From Thiorhodovibrio litoralis (lineage in GTDB: Bacteria > Pseudomonadota > Gammaproteobacteria > Chromatiales > Chromatiaceae), in the NCBI RefSeq assembly GCF_033954455.1, contig NZ_CP121473.1:4574501-4638500 (forward strand): a stretch of DNA of 64,000 nucleotides, in the 5' to 3' direction. Under the pieces are notes generated by a model that worked only from the letters and a program-made list of their open reading frames with translations, made no database searches and was not told the origin of the DNA. Positions 20,652 to 30,158 of this stretch are shown here, one piece after another. A program made the translations under genes and the position numbers. How positions within the stretch are numbered: the first letter of the stretch is position 1; each line of letters starts with the position of its first letter.

Positions 20652-22874
20652 CTAAGAGTGGCTGCGGCGGCGAATGACTAAGCGCCTCTCACGCAAGATT
20701 AGCGCCGCTCGCGCCTGGCCGTTTTCCGCACCGCCAAAACGCAGCGGCAGATACAACCGCAGCCATACACCAAGCGCCTCGGCCAGATCCGGCCGCGCCG
20801 CCGCCACCCGCGCAAGATAATCGCGCGGCCCCTCGCCTGGCGTGCGCGGCAGCCCTACCCTCTCCAGACGCCGGCTCAGACGTGCGAAACTTCGCTCGAT
20901 CGGATCGGCCGGCCAGCGTCGGCGCGCGAGCAACGCATGCAGCGCCAGCATCAGCACTGCTCCGCCACTGGCCAGCCCCAGCACCAGGCCATAGGCGCCG
21001 AGGTGCTCCAGCCCCAGTGCTTCAAGCAAACGCTGTTGGCGAGTGCTAGAGAAATTCACCACCCAGTTGTTCCAGTTGGCATTGGCCGCATCCGCCAACA
21101 GTCGCAGACTGTGCGCCATCTGCCCGAGCGCGCTGTCGCGGGTGACGCGAAAGCGCAGCGGCGCGGAGTCGCCCAGATCGGCCAGCTCGGCATCGTTGTC
21201 GATGCGCTCGGGCGCGACCGCCGCCGTTGGATCGACCCGCGTCCAGCCGCTATCCGCGAGCCACACCTCAGCCCAGGCGTGGGCGTCGGACTGACGGATC
21301 AGATAATGCCCGCCAAGCGGATTGCGCTCGGCGCCCAGATAGCCCACCACCAAACGGGACGGAATGCCGGCTAAGCGCATCAAAAGCGCGAAACTGCTCG
21401 CATAATGTTCGCAATAGCCGGCACGGGTTTCGAACAGGAAATCATCGACGGGATTCGCCCCCAGCGGCGGCGGGCGCAGGGTATAGTGGAAAGGCTCGCG
21501 ATTGAAATGGGTCAGCGCCCGCGCCACCACGGCACCAGGCCCACCACCCTGCTCCTGCCACTCCCCGACCAGCAGCTGCATGCGCGGCGTGATCACGCGC
21601 TGCGGCACTTCGAGTGCCAGTTCGCGTTCCGCGTCGCTCAGCGCGAGCGATCGGTAGCTGAGCGCCGAGCGCAGCTCGAAGCGCTTGAGCTCCTGCAGGG
21701 GCTCTTTGGACACCAGCCGCGCATCGCGCGTCAGGCGCGCGTCAGCCGGCGCCGCAAGCGGCAGGTCCAGAGCGAAGATCCAGCGCTGCTCGGTCGGCTC
21801 CATCACAATGGCATAATCGAGCCGGTCTCCCAGAGGCTCGATATCCGCCGCAAGCCCCGTCATCAGCTCTTGCGGCCCCGGCTCCCAGCCGCGCCCATCA
21901 GTCTGCCACAGCACGGGCCCGCGCCAATAAAGCTGGGAGGGCTCCACCGGCAGGGGTTGATCGAAATAGGCGTGAAAGGCCACCTCACCCGAGCGCACCA
22001 GCTCGCTGAAATTGCCAAGCTCAAGCGAATCGCTCACCCCCGTCTTGGCCCGATCGCGCTCCAGCCCCAGGCTCCACAACGGCGCGTCCAGTCGCGGGAA
22101 GAGCAAGAATAACAAGGCCGCCAGCGGCACCGCCTGGGCGCTCAGCACCAGTGCCCGACGCCCGGCGACGCGCAGGCGCTCACGCCAAAGGCGGCGAAGC
22201 CAGACTTGGCCCCCAGATTTGCGCCCCTCTCGGCCTCCAGCTTGGCCAGCGGCGGGGCCGGTGGCTTGATGGCGGGAGTCCGAGGCCGGATTCGCACGCA
22301 CCGCGCTCAGGTCGGCCAGCAACGCGAAACTGCCAAGCAGCAACGCAGCCAGATAGGCCGCGAACAGCGGTGACTGGTTGAACAGAAAGGCCACCACCAG
22401 CAGAAAGCCAAACAGCAGCAAGGAGACGCGCAAATCCCGCATACCGCGCACTTCAAGCGTCTTCAGCACCATCATGGTGAGTAAGAGCGCGGTGCCGGCG
22501 TCCTGCCCCGCCAGCTCGCGGTAAGCCCCCAACACCACACCGACCCCGAGCAACGCCAGCGCCACCAGCGGCCAGCGCCCCGGCGCCAGCGCCGGGCGCA
22601 ACAGCACCGCCACGCGCAGCAGCAGCAAGAGTCCGATGAAGACCGCGACCGGGGCACGCATGTAAAACAGCAACGGCAGCGCGGCCAGTGCGAGCAGTGC
22701 GCTCAGCAAACCGATCTGTAGCCGATCCGGCGCTGTTTCCTTGAACGAAGTGGCTACCTTTGGCACTTCGGCTGTCTGAACTGCTGCAGCCGCCCGCGCT
22801 CCAGTCGCCCTGGGTGTTCCAGTTGCCTTGATTCCTCTGGCTGCCCGGGACCCTGACGTAGGCCTAATCTTCAC
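20652..22874 (-). CDS. Transglutaminase-like membrane protein (TgpA/DUF3488 type)
   Basis: A 740-residue protein. Several membrane helices (about 50-185 and 235-255) precede a large domain with the transglutaminase core: TRAGYCEHYASSFALLMRLAGIPSRLVVGYLG (catalytic Cys), DAHAWAEVW (His) and WTRVDPTAA (Asp). A further helix at about 630-655 is followed by a DUF4129-like tail. It starts with GTG overlapping the DUF58 gene by 11 bases. The moxR-DUF58-tgpA order is typical; the pathway is not well known. Confidence 0.88.
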   Translation of the reverse strand: MKIRPTSGSRAARGIKATGTPRATGARAAAAVQTAEVPKVATSFKETAPDRLQIGLLSALLALAALPLLFYMRAPVAVFIGLLLLLRVAVLLRPALAPGRWPLVALALLGVGVVLGAYRELAGQDAGTALLLTMMVLKTLEVRGMRDLRVSLLLFGFLLVVAFLFNQSPLFAAYLAALLLGSFALLADLSAVRANPASDSRHQATGPAAGQAGGREGRKSGGQVWLRRLWRERLRVAGRRALVLSAQAVPLAALLFLLFPRLDAPLWSLGLERDRAKTGVSDSLELGNFSELVRSGEVAFHAYFDQPLPVEPSQLYWRGPVLWQTDGRGWEPGPQELMTGLAADIEPLGDRLDYAIVMEPTEQRWIFALDLPLAAPADARLTRDARLVSKEPLQELKRFELRSALSYRSLALSDAERELALEVPQRVITPRMQLLVGEWQEQGGGPGAVVARALTHFNREPFHYTLRPPPLGANPVDDFLFETRAGYCEHYASSFALLMRLAGIPSRLVVGYLGAERNPLGGHYLIRQSDAHAWAEVWLADSGWTRVDPTAAVAPERIDNDAELADLGDSAPLRFRVTRDSALGQMAHSLRLLADAANANWNNWVVNFSSTRQQRLLEALGLEHLGAYGLVLGLASGGAVLMLALHALLARRRWPADPIERSFARLSRRLERVGLPRTPGEGPRDYLARVAAARPDLAEALGVWLRLYLPLRFGGAENGQARAALILRERRLVIRRRSHS

Positions 22875-23904
22875 AGCGATACCCCGCCAGCACCGTCAGA
22901 CAGCGGTGCTTATGCGCATCGCCCTGCCCGCGCTCAACGCTCAGGCCCGGCAGACGCAGCCCGTAGACCAGGTTTTGCTCGGCGGCATCGAGTACCTGAC
23001 GGGCGAGCAGCGCAATGCGCGTTTCGTCATCCACCGGCGGCAGCGCAGCCCAGTCGAGCCATACCCGCGCGGCGCGATCGCCACCGAACTGCTTGACCAG
23101 CAGCCCGCGCTCGCGCGCCAGTGCCTTCCAATCGATGCGGCGCAGCGAATCGCCCGGCGCATAATCGCGCGCGCCGACGAAGTCGTCCGCTCCGGTACCC
23201 TGATCGCCGCTGGCATTGTGATCGACCGAGGTCAGCTGCGGCGGCGCGCCAGCCCGTGCTGCCGGACGCGGGTAGACGGTCGCGACTGCATCCACCGCCA
23301 CCAGCGACCAGGCGCGAAACAGCCCCAGCGGATAACGGGTCTCAAGCACCACCTCGCCGAGCGGCAACAGACCGCGACGCTCAGTCGGCACCGGCAAGGT
23401 CAGCCGCGCGGAGCCGCCGGCAGGCAAGTCGGTGCACTCAGGCCACTGGCCACCCGGCACACCGCGCAAACAAAGCGCGCCGCGTTCGCGCTCGCGCAGG
23501 TCCTCGAGGGTGACGGTGAACTGCACCTCCTGACCGGCAAACACCGGTGCACCCGGCTGCGCTCGCAGCCGCAAGCGCAGCAGATTGAACCAGGCGTGGT
23601 GCATGCTGACCAGGCTGACGCCGGCCATCACGAAGGTAAACAACAACCCGAGATTGTTCTGGTAGTTGAGCGCCCCGAGCAGGGTGACGAACAGCAGCAC
23701 GCCATAGCCAATGCCGGCGCGCGTGGGCAGAATGTAGATCTGCCGCGCGCCAATGGTTGCCTGGCCCTGATCATCGACCGGCACCCGTCGCAGCAGCTTG
23801 CTAAACCAATGCGTAAACAGGGGCTTTTGCCCAGACATCCGCGGCTGCTCCCGGCGGCGCCAGAACGGGAACCACCCGGTGGCCGTGTGACGCACAGCCG
23901 CCAT
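22864..23904 (-). CDS. DUF58 domain-containing protein
   Basis: A 346-residue protein with two N-terminal membrane helices (about 60-100; GYGVLLFVTLLGALNYQNNLGLLFTFVMAG), a beta-rich middle (about 120-215) and the DUF58 signature DDFVGARDYAPGDSLRRIDWKALAR (about 245-270), which precedes a von Willebrand A-like fold. DUF58 proteins are partners of MoxR AAA+ ATPases. It starts 6 bases after moxR. Confidence 0.9.
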   Translation of the reverse strand: MAAVRHTATGWFPFWRRREQPRMSGQKPLFTHWFSKLLRRVPVDDQGQATIGARQIYILPTRAGIGYGVLLFVTLLGALNYQNNLGLLFTFVMAGVSLVSMHHAWFNLLRLRLRAQPGAPVFAGQEVQFTVTLEDLRERERGALCLRGVPGGQWPECTDLPAGGSARLTLPVPTERRGLLPLGEVVLETRYPLGLFRAWSLVAVDAVATVYPRPAARAGAPPQLTSVDHNASGDQGTGADDFVGARDYAPGDSLRRIDWKALARERGLLVKQFGGDRAARVWLDWAALPPVDDETRIALLARQVLDAAEQNLVYGLRLPGLSVERGQGDAHKHRCLTVLAGYRCED

Positions 23905-23910
23905 CGGCGA

Positions 23911-24879
23911 TTAGGGAACCGGAACCGCGCGCAGAATAAAATCCGCGATCTCGGCATGACCGACCGGGCCGTTATCATCCCCGCTCAGCAGCCGATGCGG
24001 CACGCACGCTGGCAGCACCGCCTGGATGTCCTCTGGGATCACATAGGCGCGGCCATGGATCAAGGCCCAGGCTCGGGCCGCGCGCAACAGCCCAAGCCCG
24101 GCGCGCGGTGATAGTCCATGCAGAAAGCGATTGCTCGCGCGCGTAAAGGCCAAAATCCGGTGACAGTAGTCGATGACCGGCGAGGCGACATGCACGTCGG
24201 CGACCCGCTGCTGCAAATCGAGCAGCTGCGCAACACTAAGCGCCGGTTCCATGTCAGCCAGGAGCGCACGCCGATCGCTGCCGGCAAGCAAGGCTTTTTC
24301 CTGCTCATCATTCGGATAGCCAAGCTCAATGCGCATCAGAAAGCGGTCGAGCTGCGACTCGGGCAGCGGAAAGGTGCCAACCTGATAGGTCGGGTTCTGC
24401 GTGGCGATGACAAAAAAGGGCGATGGTAGTCCGCGCGTCTCGCCATCGGCCGTCACCTGGCGCTCCTCCATTGCCTCGAGCAGCGCGCTCTGCGCCTTGG
24501 GCGTGGCACGGTTGATCTCATCGGCCAGCACGACCTGGGCAAAAATCGGGCCGGGGTGGAACTCGAAGCGCTCGCGCACCCGCTCGTAGACCGACACGCC
24601 GAGGATGTCCGCCGGCAGCAGATCGCTGGTGAATTGGATGCGGGAATACTTCAGCCCGAGCAGGCGCGCGAGCAGATGCGCCATGGTGGTCTTGCCGACA
24701 CCCGGCAGATCCTCGATCAGCAGATGCCCGCGCGCGAGCAGACAGGCCAGCGCCAGGCGCAGTTCCGCATCCTTGCCGAGAATGATCTCCCCGGCCGCGG
24801 CCAGGACTTGATCAACGGAAGGAGCGTCGGCCAGCGCCGAGCTTGCCGGCACGGAATCAGGATTCAGCGGTTGCTGCAT
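23911..24879 (-). CDS. MoxR family AAA+ ATPase
   Basis: A 322-residue AAA+ ATPase, likely a chaperone for assembly or maturation with the DUF58 partner. Walker A is EDLPGVGKTT, Walker B is VVLADEINRA, followed by ALLEAMEERQVT and sensor 1 FFVIATQNP. The start MQQPLNPDSVPAS was chosen because the longer frame reads through the upstream gene; it overlaps that gene by 23 bases. Confidence 0.93.
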   Translation of the reverse strand: MQQPLNPDSVPASSALADAPSVDQVLAAAGEIILGKDAELRLALACLLARGHLLIEDLPGVGKTTMAHLLARLLGLKYSRIQFTSDLLPADILGVSVYERVRERFEFHPGPIFAQVVLADEINRATPKAQSALLEAMEERQVTADGETRGLPSPFFVIATQNPTYQVGTFPLPESQLDRFLMRIELGYPNDEQEKALLAGSDRRALLADMEPALSVAQLLDLQQRVADVHVASPVIDYCHRILAFTRASNRFLHGLSPRAGLGLLRAARAWALIHGRAYVIPEDIQAVLPACVPHRLLSGDDNGPVGHAEIADFILRAVPVP

Positions 24880-25312
24880 CGCTTGCTGGGTCTGAATCGA
24901 GCGGATCGACGCGCAGCTTCTCGACAATACTGCCGCCGAGCGCGACCCGCGTTGGGCCGATAGAGACCACCCGTCCGCGGCCGCGGTGGTGATCAATGCG
25001 CAGCTCGCTGCCAAGGCGGACGCCGAGCGCAAGCAAACGACGATTGAGCTCGCGCCCGCCGTCGATGCCGATCACCCGCGCGCGAGCGCCAAGCGGCAGG
25101 TCGGCGAGCGAGGTGGCGACGCCCGCAGAGACTCCGGTCGAAACATCGGCAGAGCCCGAGCGGCGAGCGCTCTTGGCCTGCGGGTCGCGCGCGGGGCCGG
25201 CAACCACAGTGGAAGCGGGGCCTGCGCCTGGCTTGGAGGCCGCACAGCAAGTTTCGCGGGACGCAGCGTCGGGTGGTAAGTCGAACATCGCGGGAGGAGC
25301 ACAGGCAGCCAT
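24857..25312 (-). CDS. FeoA domain-containing protein
   Basis: A 151-residue protein: about 65 N-terminal residues of low-complexity sequence with three cysteines, then a FeoA/SH3-like domain (about 68-140; LADLPLGARARVIGIDGGRELNRRLLALGVRLGSELRIDHH). FeoA domains assist FeoB iron transport, but no feoB lies nearby, so a role in iron transport is not established. It heads the moxR-DUF58-tgpA operon, overlapping moxR. The N-terminus is uncertain (ATG 25312 or 25288). Confidence 0.7.
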   Translation of the reverse strand: MAACAPPAMFDLPPDAASRETCCAASKPGAGPASTVVAGPARDPQAKSARRSGSADVSTGVSAGVATSLADLPLGARARVIGIDGGRELNRRLLALGVRLGSELRIDHHRGRGRVVSIGPTRVALGGSIVEKLRVDPLDSDPASDAATAES

Positions 25313-25351
25313 GTCGTCAAATTATTGGAAAGTCTAGCCCAAGCAGGAAAA

Positions 25352-25376
25352 CGAATCAAGAATCACTATCAATAAC
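25352..25376 (-). promoter_or_regulatory. Possible Fur-like box upstream of the FeoA-domain gene
   Basis: On the - strand the run GTTATTGATAGTGATTCT resembles the Fur pattern of repeated GATAAT hexamers with several mismatches. It lies 40-64 bases before the FeoA-domain start, in an AT-rich patch within GC-rich DNA. The match is partial and no promoter was identified with confidence. Confidence 0.3.
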
Positions 25377-25478
25377 AACTTTCGCTGACTTTCTTGGCGT
25401 AGCCTTTTTTTCGGCGCCGCCCTATTCTTGGCGCCGCCCTGTTTTCAGTGCCATCAGGGCTTTCGCTCTGGCAGCGAC

Positions 25479-27038
<1,560 letters not shown>

Positions 27039-27098
27039 GCTGTGCAAGCTAGTCTCCTTCGAAAGGTCGCGCGGCAATCCCAGCAATGATTCCGTCGG

Positions 27099-28640
27099 CT
27101 ATTCCTGCGTTGGGGCGTGATTCAGCACCAGCTTGACGCGGCAGCCGTCGTGATATGCCGCATCGATCTCGATGGTCCCTTCATGCTGGTTGACGATCTC
27201 CTGCGCCAGCGCCAACCCCATGCCGGCGCGGCCGCGTCGCCGCCGCCAACCAACAAAAAAGGGCTCGAACGCCTTGAGCCGGTCGGCGGCTGGCAATCCC
27301 GGCCCATTGTCTTGAATGATGACCTCGACCGAATCTTCCAAGGTCCTGGTGGTCAGGCGCAACTCGCGCTGCGCGCGGCGGCTTTCATTCAAGGCCTGCA
27401 GCGCGTTATCGATCAGATACTTAAACAGGGAGCGCAGCTGGTTGCGATGCCCTGACAGCTCCGGCAGCTGCAGCGCCGGCTGCCAGTCGATGACCACGCC
27501 GGCGGCGAGCAGGCGGTCGGTTTCGAGCTCCAGCACATGGCGCAGGAGCTCGTTGATGTTGACCAGCACGCCGGCCTCGAGAGATTCCGTCGGCAAAGCG
27601 GCGCGGAGCGTGGCCAGCGCTGTTTCGCTGGCGGTGCTGATCTGGCGCAAATTATCGACAAAGATCGCCAGCTCGCCGTCTTTATCGCTGAACATGGCCG
27701 TGGCGGCGCGGATCAGGTTTAACGGCTGCTCGATTTGGTAAATGGCCGCGCCCAAAGCCTCGCGCACGCCTTCAGTCAGTTGTTGCTCGGCCAGTCGGGC
27801 ACGCAAATGCTCAAGATGGGCGCGGTCAATTTCGCGCCGGCGCGCAGTGACCTCGTTCGCAAGCAACAAAAGCCGGTGCTCGCCCTGATCGGCGGCACCA
27901 AAATAGCCGCGCGCGCTCGCGTCGGATTCGTTCACCGCCACCCCCGAACAAGAGAACCAGCGCAGGGCGCTGCCGCCGGGCGGCATCAGGCTGATCTCGA
28001 CATCCTTGAAGCCCTCCCCCTCGAGCACGCGCTCGAGCGGATCGAACCCGGCCTGTTCGATCAGCGCCTGGCGCAACCAATTAACGGGCTCTTCGCTACG
28101 CAGGTCGCCGAGGAGCTTTTTATACTCCATATTGTCGAGCAGAATTCGTCCCTCGGCATCGAGCAAGACCACCAGTACGGGCGCGGCATTCAGCACCGCT
28201 TCAATGCGGGTCTTCTGCGCGCGCAGGTCCACCTCAAGGCGATGCTCGCGGCTCACATCGCGCTGCATGCCGAGGAAGAAGCGAATCCGCCCACCAGCGT
28301 CGAGCACCGGGGAGATGGTCAGCTCGGCGAGATAGTCCCCGCCAGCCTTGGTGCGATTAACCAGAATACCACGCCACGTTTGCTTGTCTTGAATGGCGCG
28401 CCACAGTTGCCGGTAGATAGTGCTTGGCGTGGCGTTGTTTGACAGGATGGATTCATTGCGACCGATGACCTCGTCACGGCGATAACCGGTGAGCTGCTCG
28501 AAGGCCGCGTTGACATAGAGGATGTCCGCCTTGTCATCGGTGATGGAGATGGCCACCGGCGCTTGTTCAACCGCCTCTAAATACACCCGAGGCGGCAGCG
28601 GCGAGTCGGCATCGTTCTTGGCGAATTCTTGTGCAGCCAC
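27099..28640 (-). CDS. nifL: Nitrogen fixation regulatory protein NifL
   Basis: A 513-residue redox and nitrogen sensor that inhibits NifA. PAS1 (about 18-135; the FAD-binding PAS in Azotobacter), PAS2 (about 145-265), a helical H-like region (about 290-350) and a GHKL ATPase-like domain (about 395-505; LIDNALQALNES, DNGPGLP, AGMGLALAQEIV). The H-box position reads IYQIEQPLNLI, without the phosphorylatable His of true kinases, consistent with inhibition by protein contact. Lies 60 bases upstream of nifA in one operon. Confidence 0.93.
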   Translation of the reverse strand: MAAQEFAKNDADSPLPPRVYLEAVEQAPVAISITDDKADILYVNAAFEQLTGYRRDEVIGRNESILSNNATPSTIYRQLWRAIQDKQTWRGILVNRTKAGGDYLAELTISPVLDAGGRIRFFLGMQRDVSREHRLEVDLRAQKTRIEAVLNAAPVLVVLLDAEGRILLDNMEYKKLLGDLRSEEPVNWLRQALIEQAGFDPLERVLEGEGFKDVEISLMPPGGSALRWFSCSGVAVNESDASARGYFGAADQGEHRLLLLANEVTARRREIDRAHLEHLRARLAEQQLTEGVREALGAAIYQIEQPLNLIRAATAMFSDKDGELAIFVDNLRQISTASETALATLRAALPTESLEAGVLVNINELLRHVLELETDRLLAAGVVIDWQPALQLPELSGHRNQLRSLFKYLIDNALQALNESRRAQRELRLTTRTLEDSVEVIIQDNGPGLPAADRLKAFEPFFVGWRRRRGRAGMGLALAQEIVNQHEGTIEIDAAYHDGCRVKLVLNHAPTQE

Positions 28641-28713
28641 GGGGGTCTCCTCTTGGGTCAGCGTGCCTCGAGTCGCGTCTTGATCTCAGTCGAAGCGTTC
28701 AGCCACAGCTTAA

Positions 28714-28729
28714 AGCAGAAATTGCGCCA
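28714..28729 (-). promoter_or_regulatory. Probable sigma-54 promoter for nifLA
   Basis: On the - strand TGGCGC-AATTT-CTGCT keeps the essential GG and GC at the correct 10-base gap of the TGGCAC-N5-TTGCW consensus, with two mismatches. It lies about 74 bases before the nifL start. The NifA sites at 28758 and 28801 lie upstream of it, so nifLA may be autoactivated. Confidence 0.5.
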
Positions 28730-28757
28730 GCGTCGAGCAGCCTGCCACGGGGGTCTT

Positions 28758-28773
28758 TGTCGCAAAGGCGACA
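28758..28773. promoter_or_regulatory. NifA upstream activator site 1
   Basis: TGTCGCAAAGGCGACA is an exact TGT-N10-ACA; the palindrome extends to TTGTCGC/GCGACAA. It lies 119 bases upstream of the rnfA -24 element and 29 bases upstream of the nifL -24 element. Confidence 0.75.
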
Positions 28774-28800
28774 AGGGGCTCGCGCAAAGCGCGGGTCGGC

Positions 28801-28816
28801 TGTGGCGTCCCTGACA
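28801..28816. promoter_or_regulatory. NifA upstream activator site 2
   Basis: TGTGGCGTCCCTGACA is a second exact TGT-N10-ACA, centred 43 bases (about four helical turns) from site 1 and 76 bases upstream of the rnfA -24 element. Two sites on one face of the helix are typical of strongly NifA-dependent promoters. Confidence 0.7.
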
Positions 28817-28891
28817 ATGCTCCGCGCGACCAACCGTCTGTGATAACGCAAGATTGCGCTGAGCGCGCCAATCCCCGCATTCCCACACCCT

Positions 28892-28907
28892 TGGCACCGG
28901 CTTTGCT
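28892..28907 (+). promoter_or_regulatory. Sigma-54 promoter of the rnf operon
   Basis: TGGCACCGGCTTTGCT matches the full TGGCAC-N5-TTGCW consensus, 56 bases before rnfA. With the two NifA sites upstream it predicts NifA-dependent expression of rnfABCDGEH under nitrogen-fixing conditions. Confidence 0.85.
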
Positions 28908-28962
28908 TGGGTACCCGGAACTGCTTCCCTGAGCCGCTTCGCAATCGCCGCTTTCGCCTGCC

Positions 28963-29538
28963 ATGTCCGATGCTCTGCTGCTAATCCTCGGTACCGCGCT
29001 GGTCAACAACGTGGTGCTGGTTAAATTTCTGGGTCTGTGCCCCTTTATGGGCGTGTCCAACAAGCTCGACAGCGCGCTGGGGATGGGCCTTGCGACCACC
29101 TTTGTGCTGACCCTGGCTGGCGCGGCGAGCTGGCTGCTGGAGCACTGGCTGCTGCAACCACTGGACCTGGCATTCCTGCGCATTCTCACTTTCATCCTGG
29201 CCATCGCCGCCGTGGTGCAGTTTACCGAGATGGCAGTGCGCAAGATGTCTCCCGCGCTCTATCAGGTACTGGGCATTTTCCTACCGCTGATCACCACCAA
29301 CTGCGCGGTGCTCGGCGTGGCCCTGCTGAATGTGCAGGAAGCGCACGGATTCGCCGAGAGCCTGCTCTATGGCTTCGGCTCCGCGCTTGGTTTCACCCTG
29401 GTGATGGTGCTCTTCGCCGGCCTGCGCGAGCGCCTGGCGCTGGCACAGGTACCGGATGCTTTCGCCGGCACGCCGATCGCTTTCGTGGTGGCGGGCCTGC
29501 TGTCGCTGGCCTTCATGGGCTTTGCGGGGTTGGCATGA
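28963..29538 (+). CDS. rnfA: Rnf electron transport complex subunit RnfA
   Basis: A 191-residue integral membrane subunit with six helices. Signature segments [18 protein letters not shown] and [16 protein letters not shown] carry the membrane Cys residues that hold an iron-sulfur cluster between RnfA and RnfE. Rnf couples ion flow across the membrane to electron transfer between NADH and ferredoxin. First gene of rnfABCDGEH; its stop overlaps the rnfB start (ATGA). Confidence 0.96.
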   Translation: MSDALLLILGTALVNNVVLVKFLGLCPFMGVSNKLDSALGMGLATTFVLTLAGAASWLLEHWLLQPLDLAFLRILTFILAIAAVVQFTEMAVRKMSPALYQVLGIFLPLITTNCAVLGVALLNVQEAHGFAESLLYGFGSALGFTLVMVLFAGLRERLALAQVPDAFAGTPIAFVVAGLLSLAFMGFAGLA

Positions 29539-30158
29539 TCAGCGCAATCCTTAGTCTGACCGCACTTGGCCTGGGCCTTGGCACCCTGCTCGGCATTGCC
29601 GACCGCTTCTTGCGCGTGCAGGGCAACCCGCTTGAGGGCGAAGTGGAGGCGCTGCTGCCCGGCTCTCAATGCGGCCAATGCGGTTATCCAGGCTGCACAC
29701 CGGCGGCCGCCGCCATTGCGGCTGGAGCAGCCCCCGTCACCTGCTGTCCGCCTGGCGGGCGGGCCTTGGCGGAGGCGCTGGCTGAGAAGCTCGGCGTCTC
29801 GCTCGACGCATCCGCGGTGACCGAATCCGAGCCCAGGGTGGCCTTTATTCATGAGCGCTCCTGCATCGGCTGCACCAAGTGCATGAAGCGCTGCCCAACC
29901 GATGCCATCATGGGTGCGAAGGACATGATCCACGCCATCTTCGCCGATGCCTGCACCGGCTGCGAGTTGTGCTTCGATGTCTGCCCGACCGAGTGCATCG
30001 AGATGCGCCCGATCGGGCAGACACCGCAGAGCTGGTATTGGCCACTGCCGGGCAAGCGCTCTGGCGCCGATGCGCCAGGGACAGACTTGGGTGCGATTAC
30101 CGACCCAGCCGGCACGCCCGCCATGGCCACGGCCAACACCAGCGGGGGCTCCGTCTGA
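29535..30158 (+). CDS. rnfB: Rnf complex ferredoxin subunit RnfB
   Basis: A 207-residue subunit with one N-terminal membrane helix, a 4Fe-4S domain ([22 protein letters not shown] ... VTCCPPGG) and two ferredoxin clusters ([32 protein letters not shown]). The middle domain is slightly atypical, with CC before PPGG. It accepts or delivers electrons at the ferredoxin end. The start was set by the overlap with rnfA although the frame is open for 166 codons upstream. Stop overlaps rnfC (TGATG). Confidence 0.95.
   Translation: MISAILSLTALGLGLGTLLGIADRFLRVQGNPLEGEVEALLPGSQCGQCGYPGCTPAAAAIAAGAAPVTCCPPGGRALAEALAEKLGVSLDASAVTESEPRVAFIHERSCIGCTKCMKRCPTDAIMGAKDMIHAIFADACTGCELCFDVCPTECIEMRPIGQTPQSWYWPLPGKRSGADAPGTDLGAITDPAGTPAMATANTSGGSV

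Noticed and set aside
25410-25445. Terminator after nifA from the repeated GGCGCCGCCCT
   Set aside because: The two copies are direct repeats, not inverted, and no T run follows on the - strand.
29037-29534. Long open frame upstream of rnfB, overlapping rnfA in another frame
   Set aside because: It is the rnfB frame staying open through rnfA by GC bias; the real start is the ATG in the rnfA stop.
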